Source: Bacteroidales bacterium (GTDB lineage Bacteria > Bacteroidota > Bacteroidia > Bacteroidales > UBA932). From it: a stretch of 64,000 nt of DNA. The stretch lies in the NCBI GenBank assembly GCA_017458145.1, contig JAFTGA010000031.1:1-64000 (forward strand). The letters run 5' to 3'. A program made the position numbers and the translations under genes. How positions within the stretch are numbered: position 1 is the first letter of the stretch; each line of letters opens with the position of its first letter. This document shows positions 7,860 to 14,439 of this stretch, in pieces. The notes beneath the pieces are model-generated. The model was not told the DNA's origin. It saw nothing but the letters and a program-made list of their open reading frames with translations, and made no database searches.

Positions 7860-8378
7860 TTACTTAGCCTGCGCCAGAATGAGATTCACTTCACGGTCGC
7901 AGTGGGATGCGGCGGCCCCGTGGATGGCTACGCCTGCAGTAAGGTTGGCCTCGGGAACAGCCATTTTGATCTGGCGGATACTGCCGCCCAGACCGCTGCC
8001 CTCGTGCGAGCAGAAGGGAACAATCTTTTTACCGGCGAAGTTGTAACTCTCCAGGAAGGTGAAAACAGCCATCGGAGGCACGCCCCACCAATTGGGATAG
8101 CCCAGGATGATGGTGTCGTACTGCTCCATGTTCCCCACCCTGGCGGTCAGTTCCGGGCGGGCCTTGGCACGGAGTTCCTGCTTGGCCTCCTCGATGCAGA
8201 CCATATAATCGTCGGAGTACTTCTTCACAGTGTCAATCCGGAAGACATCGGCCTCAGGAAGTAGAGCCTTGATTTTCTCTACGATAAGCTCATTATTGCC
8301 CTTGTGAAGGAAGCGGACGCCGCCGTCCACCCAGTTTTCTCCGCGACGGGAGTAGAATGCGATAAGTGTCTTTGCCAT
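7860..8378 (-). CDS. Flavodoxin
   Basis: 172 residues from MAKTLIAFYSRRGENW, the long-chain flavodoxin FMN loop in the Bacteroidales form. Seen: ADVFRIDTVKKYSDDYMVC, DTIILGYPNWWGVPPMAVFTFLE and PFCSHEGSGLGGS, which surround the isoalloxazine ring. Cytosolic electron carrier or quinone-reductase-like flavodoxin. The -7 box at 8401-8408 gives a 20-base leader without an evident Shine-Dalgarno site. Single-gene unit. Confidence 0.9.
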   Translation of the reverse strand: MAKTLIAFYSRRGENWVDGGVRFLHKGNNELIVEKIKALLPEADVFRIDTVKKYSDDYMVCIEEAKQELRAKARPELTARVGNMEQYDTIILGYPNWWGVPPMAVFTFLESYNFAGKKIVPFCSHEGSGLGGSIRQIKMAVPEANLTAGVAIHGAAASHCDREVNLILAQAK

Positions 8379-8400
8379 CGTAACAATCAATTAACTGATG

Positions 8401-8408
8401 CAAAGGTA
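8401..8408 (-). promoter_or_regulatory. -7 box TACCTTTG for the flavodoxin gene
   Basis: Perfect match, about 22 bases upstream of the ATG at 8378. Confidence 0.5.
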
Positions 8409-8566
8409 CACGGTATGGCCCAAAGCTTTGTTATCAATATTTCCGGAAGAATTATCACAAGTACAGAAAACGTCACGCGTCACCCTTGTCCCCAACAAAG
8501 CATCTCTCCGGACATTGCTTTCACCGACAGAGCCAAGCGACCCGGCCAGCATTTTCTCTTTCTCGG

Positions 8567-9304
8567 TCATTTCCCGTCAGGTTGCTGCCCGTCGTGAGCC
8601 TTCCACATGCATTCGGTTATTTTCATGTCGGAGAATACCGCCGTAAAAGATGACTCTTCAGGAGAACAGGCGTAAATACCGAAAGAAATCTCATTGCCTC
8701 CGGCATGCATGTGACAGATGCGCATCTGGCTGAAATTGACTCCGTCTGTCGAACATTCAATACAATAGTCATCGACCCGGCGGGAGAAACGGTACCACAT
8801 TGTTTTAACATCGGCGGGAATGGCAGTGGTGGCCCAATCCGAATAACCGTTGTTGGTGGCTACGCTGCCAAGGTGCTGGAATTCATCATTTTCAAACTCC
8901 ACGGAGCCTTTCAGCCAATTTTCGCTGTCAAGATACATCACCACTCCGCACTGGTCAAAGCGCTGATGACTCTGCGTGAAGTCCGTCTTCACCACGAAGC
9001 TGAAGTACTGTTCGCGTGTTTTCATTTGCAGCACCGGCGCATTGTCATTCCGGAAATGATAGTACGTCCGCTGCCAAAGGTCCGTATGTGGAACGGTTGT
9101 GACGGAGATGATGCCGCCCTTCATCTTACAGGCGGCAGGTTCCCGGGTCCATTGCAGTTGGTCAAAGTTAATCTGTCCGCCACCTGCAAGCGCATCGGCC
9201 ACACTGTCGGCAAATGCAGTGTCCGGCGTTTCCCGGGAAGGACTACCGCAAGACACTGCGAAGATGCATAGTCCGATGACAAGGTTCTTAAAGATGTTGG
9301 TCAT
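8567..9304 (-). CDS. DUF1349-type lipoprotein (concanavalin-like fold)
   Basis: 245 residues. Signal peptide with lipobox AVSC at residues 16-19, so an outer-membrane or surface lipoprotein. The body has the DUF1349 pattern: FDQLQWTREPAACKMKGG, TDLWQRTYYHFRNDNAP, FDQCGVVMYLDSENWLKGSVEFEN in pieces, YSDWATT, and a C-terminal ECSTDGVNFSQMR and SFGIYACSPEE. This beta-sandwich family is found in putative carbohydrate-binding or glycan-processing proteins. No glycosidase neighbour is present, so the ligand is unknown. Confidence 0.82.
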   Translation of the reverse strand: MTNIFKNLVIGLCIFAVSCGSPSRETPDTAFADSVADALAGGGQINFDQLQWTREPAACKMKGGIISVTTVPHTDLWQRTYYHFRNDNAPVLQMKTREQYFSFVVKTDFTQSHQRFDQCGVVMYLDSENWLKGSVEFENDEFQHLGSVATNNGYSDWATTAIPADVKTMWYRFSRRVDDYCIECSTDGVNFSQMRICHMHAGGNEISFGIYACSPEESSFTAVFSDMKITECMWKAHDGQQPDGK

Positions 9305-9332
9305 ATGTTTATTACTAATTATATTTATAGGT

Positions 9333-9430
9333 CTAATTGATTAAAGGCCGGGCGATACGGTCAAACTCATCAACCGGGACAGGCCTGAAACTGCGGACAA
9401 GGGCGATGACTTCTGCCTGGCTTCCGGCGT
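9333..9430 (-). pseudogene. C-terminal gene fragment (unknown)
   Basis: Directly after the HxlR stop an open frame reads INAGSQAEVIALVRSFRPVP, then VDEFDRIARPLIN and TAG. It looks like an amphipathic protein C-terminus without its gene. Family not identified; weak evidence. Confidence 0.25.
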
Positions 9431-9784
9431 TTATACCAGAACTTTTCCATTCGTAACATCTTGAAAGTGCTCCACTGCCCAGCCGACAAGGCTGTCCACG
9501 TGCGGCATCAGCGACTCACCGAGCGGTGTAAGGGAATACTCCACGCGCGGAGGAATCTCCGCATAGGCCTTGCGGCTCACAAGTTTGTCCCGCTCCAAGC
9601 TTTTGAGCGTGGACGACAGCATCTTCTCGGACACATCGCTCATTTCCTTATAGATTTGGCCGAAGCGAAGGGTCCCATACTTATGCAGGTGATACAAGAC
9701 CAGCAGGGACCATTTGTCGCCGAAACGGTCGATGACGTTCCGGATGGGACAGGTAAGATAGGCTGTATTGACTTCTTTCATCAT
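9431..9784 (-). CDS. HxlR/DUF24-family redox-type regulator
   Basis: 117 residues, usual length of HxlR winged-helix repressors. Seen: the conserved Cys just before the DNA-binding domain (LTCPIRNVIDRFGDKWSLL), RFGQIYKEMSDVSEKMLSSTL (recognition helix) and the wing (IPPRVEYSLTPLGESL). In relatives such as YodB and HypR this Cys senses quinones or disulfide stress. The promoter is at 9800-9807, and an inverted repeat TTACT-N7-AGTAA (9820-9836) upstream of it suggests autoregulation. The divergent gene at 10030 carries a similar site. Confidence 0.9.
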   Translation of the reverse strand: MMKEVNTAYLTCPIRNVIDRFGDKWSLLVLYHLHKYGTLRFGQIYKEMSDVSEKMLSSTLKSLERDKLVSRKAYAEIPPRVEYSLTPLGESLMPHVDSLVGWAVEHFQDVTNGKVLV

Positions 9785-9799
9785 ACGCGATTTGATGCA

Positions 9800-9807
9800 G
9801 CAAAGGT
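9800..9807 (-). promoter_or_regulatory. -7 box TACCTTTG for the HxlR gene
   Basis: Perfect match 16 bases before the start. Confidence 0.5.
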
Positions 9808-9819
9808 AAGGAATATCTC

Positions 9820-9836
9820 TTTACTTTCCAATAGTA
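9820..9836. promoter_or_regulatory. Candidate HxlR operator TTACT-N7-AGTAA
   Basis: A perfect 5-bp inverted repeat with a 7-bp spacer lies 13-29 bases upstream of the HxlR -7 box, over the -33 region. TACT/AGTA arms are typical of DUF24-family operators. Confidence 0.45.
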
Positions 9837-9935
9837 AGCATTAAAAACTGCCCATACAAAATTAATTCTCAAAAAAGTTAACACCATTTATGCCACGTAA
9901 ATTATATTCCATTCAATTTCTTACGAGAAAACTAT

Positions 9936-9953
9936 ATACTTACAAAAAAGTAT
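9936..9953. promoter_or_regulatory. Second candidate HxlR operator ATACTT-N6-AAGTAT
   Basis: An inverted repeat with the same TACT/AGTA core as 9820-9836 (8-bp spacer). It lies about 28-45 bases upstream of the -7 box at 9981 that serves the divergent NTF2-like pseudogene. Confidence 0.4.
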
Positions 9954-9980
9954 CTACTTGACAAATATTCATCATTGCCG

Positions 9981-9988
9981 TACCTTTG
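9981..9988 (+). promoter_or_regulatory. -7 box TACCTTTG for the NTF2-like pseudogene
   Basis: Perfect match, 42 bases before the ATG at 10030. Confidence 0.5.
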
Positions 9989-10029
9989 CATCGTCAAACA
10001 GAACAAAACATTTTAAACACAATAGCATT

Positions 10030-10273
10030 ATGGCATACACTGATTTTGAAAGAATGGTAGTCGAGGAACTCAAATCCAAGGGGAATACCGTCCGCGTATT
10101 CCAGGATGGCAACTACGTTGTCGCGCACACCGATTACAACTTCTTCGACCCCCAAGGTTGGTTTTGACATCTTCCGCTTCGAGAATGGCAAGATTGCCGA
10201 GCATTGGGACACCATCGAATCCATCCTCCCGGAAGACAAACGGCTGAATGTCAATGGCAAATTCGGATTCTGA
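10030..10273 (+). pseudogene. NTF2/SnoaL-like protein, truncated and frameshifted
   Basis: The ATG at 10030 reads FERMVVEELKSKGNTVRVFQ, DGNYVVAHTDYNFFDP, then hits a C5 run after which the original frame ends. One base removed from the C run restores KVGFDIFRFENGKIAEHWDT and IESILPEDKRLNVNGKFGF to the TGA at 10271-10273. The restored protein is the C-terminal two thirds of a SnoaL-like NTF2-fold protein; the first helix-sheet part is also absent. Promoter and operator are intact, so transcription may continue. Confidence 0.75.
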
Positions 10274-10504
10274 ATACAATCGTCCCGAATCGCTTTGCCG
10301 ATACCTGTTCCGGACTCCCGGCAGGAGCGCAGGGACCTTTTCCTGGCGCGATGAACGTGTGGCCGCCGTTGCCTGCGGGCGGATGGCCGCCACCTACCCG
10401 GACGTAACCCTCATCCGCCTCAACAAAGACCACCGCGACTGCCGGACACCAGGAATCAGACGTTTCGCCGGACTTGAAATCTTGTAAAAACCTGAACTGG
10501 TCCG

Positions 10505-10705
10505 TCATTCTTTTGTAAAGAAATACACAGCCACGGTAGGCAGAATAACCAATAACAGCAACGTAATTTCAACCAGAGCGTATGAACCGAAATGGTCGAC
10601 CAGTGTCTGGAATTCCAGGATCCCGTCAACCAGCAGGACCAGGAGCGCGAACCAACAGACACCGAATATCGCCGCGAACTTGAGCTTTCTTTTCTTGAGT
10701 TTCAT
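10505..10705 (-). CDS. Small two-helix membrane protein
   Basis: 66 residues from MKLKKRKLKFAAIFG. A cationic N-terminus is followed by helix 1 (AAIFGVCWFALLVLLVDGI), a short polar loop (FQTLVDHFGS) and helix 2 (ALVEITLLLLVILPTVAVYF). A variant -7 box TATCTTTA (10710-10717) lies four bases before the ATG. Function unknown. Confidence 0.6.
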   Translation of the reverse strand: MKLKKRKLKFAAIFGVCWFALLVLLVDGILEFQTLVDHFGSYALVEITLLLLVILPTVAVYFFTKE

Positions 10706-10773
10706 GTTGTAAAGATACGGACAATAGCCGGAAAACAAATTTCGATTAATTGAAGTCCAGGAACTGTTTCAAA

Positions 10774-11661
10774 CTATGTATCCTGGATTTTGCTGGGGGC
10801 CATGCCGAACTCTTTCTTGAACATGCGGGTAAAATGCTGGGGGTATCCAAAGCCCAGGGCATCGGAAACGGCAGAGACGGCTTGCCCCTCCAAAAGCATC
10901 CCCCGGGCTTTTTCCATAAGATAGCGCCGGATATACTGTGTGGCGCTACCGCCCGTACGGGCACGGACAAGATCGCCGAAGTAGTTGGGAGAAAGACACA
11001 GTTCACCGGCACAATATCGCACCCCCGGCACCCCGTCGCAGGTCTGCCGCCCTTCCACATAATAGCGATCAAGCACCGCCTTGATCTTCCGTCCGAATCC
11101 GTCTTTCTCCTGGACCGAAAACTGACGCTCATAGAAACGGGATGCAAACTCGAGCAACAAGGAGATATATGAAAGGACAATGCGCCTGAGATGAGGGTCC
11201 TGAGGATAGTCGATGAGTTCTTTGCGGATGGCTGCGATGCAGCGCTCCAGGCGCAGCCACTCTTCCCGGGTCGGCAGCAGGGCCTCGTTGCTGTAGTAGG
11301 AAAAGAAATGGTAATCCTTGATGATCCGTTCCAAGATAGTCCCCGGAAGAAGGTCCGGGTGGAAAAGGAGCACCCATCCTTTGATGTGGATGATTTCCCC
11401 GTTGTCGGTGATTCCTCCTTTCTGGCCGGGCGCCACGCACATGAGTGAACCGGACTGCACCTTATGGGCGCCCTGCCCATACTGGATGGTATAAGGACTC
11501 TCTTCCATCAGGAAGAGGCCATAGACACCGTACTCGCACAGGCAGTGGCGGCACTGCTCCAGTTCGTCATAGTGCACCACGCTCACCAGCGGATGCAGGA
11601 CGGGAGCGCCCACAAATTCGGCGTAATCATTGACGCTTTGGACCTTCAAGACATTTTCCAT
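10774..11661 (-). CDS. AraC-family transcriptional regulator
   Basis: 295 residues with a cupin-type sensor half (EESPYTIQYGQG, CVAPGQKGGI, FHPDLLPGT) and a C-terminal AraC DNA-binding domain of two HTH units (YCAGELCLSPNYFGDLVRAR, then ALGFGYPQHFTRMFKKEFGM). It is divergent from the amidohydrolase at 11752, only 90 bp away, so that operon is the most likely target. A variant -7 element TAACTTTA (11666-11673) lies four bases before the start. Confidence 0.9.
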   Translation of the reverse strand: MENVLKVQSVNDYAEFVGAPVLHPLVSVVHYDELEQCRHCLCEYGVYGLFLMEESPYTIQYGQGAHKVQSGSLMCVAPGQKGGITDNGEIIHIKGWVLLFHPDLLPGTILERIIKDYHFFSYYSNEALLPTREEWLRLERCIAAIRKELIDYPQDPHLRRIVLSYISLLLEFASRFYERQFSVQEKDGFGRKIKAVLDRYYVEGRQTCDGVPGVRYCAGELCLSPNYFGDLVRARTGGSATQYIRRYLMEKARGMLLEGQAVSAVSDALGFGYPQHFTRMFKKEFGMAPSKIQDT

Positions 11662-11739
11662 AGTGTAAAGTTACAAATTATCCGTAAAAATGATAGATTC
11701 TTCCGTAAAGTGGTTAAGAATCTTTTGCAGGAAAGTTAC

Positions 11740-11747
11740 GACCTTTG
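11740..11747 (+). promoter_or_regulatory. -7 box GACCTTTG, four bases before the amidohydrolase start
   Basis: Seven of eight positions match TAnnTTTG. The start codon follows four bases later, so the mRNA is probably leaderless. Confidence 0.4.
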
Positions 11748-11751
11748 TCCC

Positions 11752-12747
11752 ATGAAAAAGCTCTTGATCGGCATCATGTTGATACTCTCTTCTCATCTTG
11801 TCCTGGCGCAGACGGACCTGCACAGCCACATGATTCCGGACTCCTATCTGGAGGTTGTGAAAGCGCATGGCATGGAAATGGACGAAGGATTCCCGATTCC
11901 TGTCTGGAGTGCCGATGCGCACCTGCAGTTCATGGACGAGGCCGGCATTCAAACCGCCGTCCTTACCATGCCGGCACCTCAGCCCTGGTTTGGAGACGGT
12001 GCGGAATCTGCTGCCATCTGCCGGAAATTCAATGAAGAAGCTGCCGCCCTGAAGGCGCAGTACCCGGGACGCTTCCTCTTCTGCGCCGCCCTCCCGCTGC
12101 CGGATGTGGACGCGGCCATCGCGGAAGCAAAATATGCCCTGGAAGTCCTCGGGGCCGACGGCGTCAAACTGGCCACCAACGCATACGGGCAGTATCTGGG
12201 CGATGCGGAACTGGAGCCGTTGATGGCTTATCTGAACAGCAGGAAAGCCGTCATCATCACGCACCCGAACAAGCCATCGGCCGTGAACGACAAACTCATT
12301 TCCACCGTGCCGCTGGCTTCTTACGAATACCTGGCAGAGACCACCCGGGCCGTCCTGAATATGGTGGCACACAATGTCCTGGTCCGCTATCCGGAACTGA
12401 AGGTCGTAGTCCCCCACTGCGGCTCCTTCCTGCCCAATGCCCTGCCTCGTTTCAAAGGTCTGCTGCCGGTGATGATACAACAAGGCTACATGCAGCCGGT
12501 GGACGTGGATGCCAACATTTCCCGCCTGTATTTTGACCTGGCGGGCGCCGCCACGGACGAAGCCATCGCGTCGCTCCTGACCATCACGGAGCCCGCTCAC
12601 ATCCTCTACGGATCCGACTATCCTTATGTGGCTGCATCTGCGCTTATCGGTGCCAAAAAAACCCTGGAAGGACGTCTGGCCGCGCATGGCCTGAATCTTG
12701 AAGACGTTCTTTCCTGCAATGCAAAGCAGCTTTTTAACATCCAATAA
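11752..12747 (+). CDS. Exported amidohydrolase-2 family hydrolase/decarboxylase
   Basis: 331 residues. Signal peptide MKKLLIGIMLILSSHLVLAQ, so periplasmic. The metal-dependent TIM-barrel pattern of the PF04909 family (ACMSD, gamma-resorcylate decarboxylase relatives) is visible: first motif DLHSHMIP, IITHPNKP, the histidine of VVPHCGSFLPN and the metal-site Asp in ILYGSDYPY near the C-terminus. Reaction is probably hydrolysis or decarboxylation of an aromatic or cyclic acid; export is unusual for the family. The stop is two bases from the start of the ABM-cupin gene, and the two form an operon. Confidence 0.87.
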   Translation: MKKLLIGIMLILSSHLVLAQTDLHSHMIPDSYLEVVKAHGMEMDEGFPIPVWSADAHLQFMDEAGIQTAVLTMPAPQPWFGDGAESAAICRKFNEEAAALKAQYPGRFLFCAALPLPDVDAAIAEAKYALEVLGADGVKLATNAYGQYLGDAELEPLMAYLNSRKAVIITHPNKPSAVNDKLISTVPLASYEYLAETTRAVLNMVAHNVLVRYPELKVVVPHCGSFLPNALPRFKGLLPVMIQQGYMQPVDVDANISRLYFDLAGAATDEAIASLLTITEPAHILYGSDYPYVAASALIGAKKTLEGRLAAHGLNLEDVLSCNAKQLFNIQ

Positions 12748-12748
12748 A

Positions 12749-13486
12749 ATGAAATCCGCCAAGTTTTTCACTATTATCGCATTATTCATCATGGCCATTC
12801 CCTGCAACGCCCAGCTCACCATCAACATCCGCTACTCCGGCGAGAACGGAGCCGCACGCGCTTACGTCAACGAAATGGAAGAGAGCGGCATCGCCGCCAG
12901 GATCCGCGCCGTGGAAGGCTGCCTCCGATACGATTATTTCTTCCCGGCCGATGACCCGGAAGGTCTTCTGCTGATTGACGAATGGGCCGGCCAGGAAGCC
13001 CTGAACCGCTATCATGCCTCGCCCATGATGCAAGAGGCCGCAGCCCTGCGCGAAAAGCATGGCCTCGGTGGCCGCCAGGTGACGATGTTCCATCCGCGGG
13101 GCAGTGCAACCTGGCCCAAAGGAGAGCCCAATGATGCCTACGCGCAGTATTTCACGGGGCAGAGCTACCTCAATCCCCTTCCAGGCGGTTATGCCAACGT
13201 GACTTTCGAGCCCGGCTGCCGCAACAACTGGCACGTCCACCACGGGGCCGTTCAGGTACTCATCTGCGTGAGCGGCCGCGGCTGGTACCAGGAATGGGGA
13301 AAACCGGCCGTCCCGCTTACGCCAGGTACCATCATCGAAGTGCCCGAGGGCGTGAAGCACTGGCATGGAGCAGCCGCCGACAGCTGGATGCAGCACCTGG
13401 CCCTGCACAAAGACGTGCAGCCCGGCTCTTCGAACGAGTGGCTGGAGGCCGTCTCTGACGAGCAGTACATAGCCGTCAATCAGTGA
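12749..13486 (+). CDS. Exported ABM monooxygenase-cupin fusion
   Basis: 245 residues with a signal peptide (about residues 1-22, ending CNAQ). Residues 23-110 fit an antibiotic-biosynthesis-monooxygenase (ABM) ferredoxin-like domain, as in quinol monooxygenases (EGCLRYDYFFP, EWAGQEALNRYHASPMMQEA). Residues about 125-235 are a cupin close to the carboxymuconolactone-decarboxylase-associated cupins (FEPGCRNNWHVHHGAVQVLI, VPEGVKHWHGAA) with the usual His and Glu metal ligands. Both domains suggest oxidation or ring chemistry on small aromatics or quinones, which agrees with the amidohydrolase upstream. The gene begins two bases after that stop. Confidence 0.85.
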   Translation: MKSAKFFTIIALFIMAIPCNAQLTINIRYSGENGAARAYVNEMEESGIAARIRAVEGCLRYDYFFPADDPEGLLLIDEWAGQEALNRYHASPMMQEAAALREKHGLGGRQVTMFHPRGSATWPKGEPNDAYAQYFTGQSYLNPLPGGYANVTFEPGCRNNWHVHHGAVQVLICVSGRGWYQEWGKPAVPLTPGTIIEVPEGVKHWHGAAADSWMQHLALHKDVQPGSSNEWLEAVSDEQYIAVNQ

Positions 13487-13537
13487 AAGGGCAGGACAGG
13501 TCATCCCGATTGGCCTGTCTATTAGAAACTGTTTTTG

Positions 13538-13545
13538 TATCTTTG
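13538..13545 (+). promoter_or_regulatory. -7 box TATCTTTG for the AraC gene
   Basis: Perfect match 28 bases before the start at 13573. Confidence 0.5.
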
Positions 13546-13572
13546 CACGGATTATACAAAAGCAGCTTGTGC

Positions 13573-14376
13573 ATGGTGAATCCCGTTCCATATTGGCATC
13601 CCGATGCCGACTATTCCTCCTGCCCGTTTTTCATACGGAGGATGAACACTTCGGGGTATATAAAGGCAGCCGAGGTGCCGCGCGCCCGGCTGCCGCTCGT
13701 CGGCTTTATCTACCTCACGTCCGGAGAAATGCTTCTGGAGGTCGAGCGAGTCCCCCTCCTCTGCAGTGCCGGGCAATTGCTCCTGATTCCGCAGGAAAGG
13801 GACTTTGCCATCCTCCACTATAGCGATGCATGCGGATTCACCGGCGGCTTCAAGCAGGCGTATATACCGGAGAATAAAAGTATTTTTATCCTTCCTGAAC
13901 CGTTCAGGCAGGCGTTCTGGTTCGACGATGCCGCCTTTGTGGGAGAGCTCTTCAACATGTTGTGCAACAGCTTCGAAAAAGGCGACCAGGCCTTCATCAT
14001 TAAAGGCCTTGAATTGCTGTTTACGCTTGTCAAAAACAAAAAGGAGCAGGCGTTTCCTGAGACGGCATCCACCTTTCTGGACAGATTGTTCCGTCCCGGC
14101 GCACCCCTGAGTTCCCCGGCCGATTACGCTCTCGAGCAGAACATTTCCCTGAATTATCTGAACCGGACGGTCAAAAAAGCGACAGGAAAGCCGGTGAGTA
14201 CCTGGATTGACATCGCCCGGCTCAACAAGGCGAAGAGGCTCCTGAAGGACACCCGGGAAAGGGTGATTGACATCGCCGCAGCAGTGGGGATTTTCGATCA
14301 GGCCTATTTCTCCAGGTTCTTCCGGAATCATACCGGAATGTCGCCATCCGAGTTCCGGAGAGTAATGCACGGATAA
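13573..14376 (+). CDS. AraC-family transcriptional regulator
   Basis: 267 residues from MVNPVPYWHPDADYS; the promoter at 13538 excludes the longer frame. An N-terminal sensor barrel (LVGFIYLTSGEMLLEV) is followed by a C-terminal AraC domain (LEQNISLNYLNRTVKKATGK, then AAAVGIFDQAYFSRFFRNHTGMSPSEFRR). It lies between the ABM-cupin operon and the TonB-dependent receptor, both rightward; either or both could be controlled. Confidence 0.9.
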   Translation: MVNPVPYWHPDADYSSCPFFIRRMNTSGYIKAAEVPRARLPLVGFIYLTSGEMLLEVERVPLLCSAGQLLLIPQERDFAILHYSDACGFTGGFKQAYIPENKSIFILPEPFRQAFWFDDAAFVGELFNMLCNSFEKGDQAFIIKGLELLFTLVKNKKEQAFPETASTFLDRLFRPGAPLSSPADYALEQNISLNYLNRTVKKATGKPVSTWIDIARLNKAKRLLKDTRERVIDIAAAVGIFDQAYFSRFFRNHTGMSPSEFRRVMHG

Positions 14377-14423
14377 TCCAAATCCGGGCATTTTCAATTA
14401 TGAATTTATTCCTCGCCATTTCG

Positions 14424-14431
14424 GATCTTTG
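14424..14431 (+). promoter_or_regulatory. -7 box GATCTTTG for the TonB receptor
   Basis: Seven of eight consensus positions, eight bases before the ATG. Confidence 0.35.
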
Positions 14432-14439
14432 CGGCCGGA

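Noticed and set aside
8409..8566. Gene between flavodoxin and DUF1349 lipoprotein
   Set aside because: The plus-strand frame lacks a promoter and has irregular composition; treated as intergenic.
10274..10504. Plus-strand frame after the NTF2-like pseudogene
   Set aside because: A stretch reading RDERVAAVACGRMAATYPDV could be gene debris, but there is no start, promoter or recognised family.
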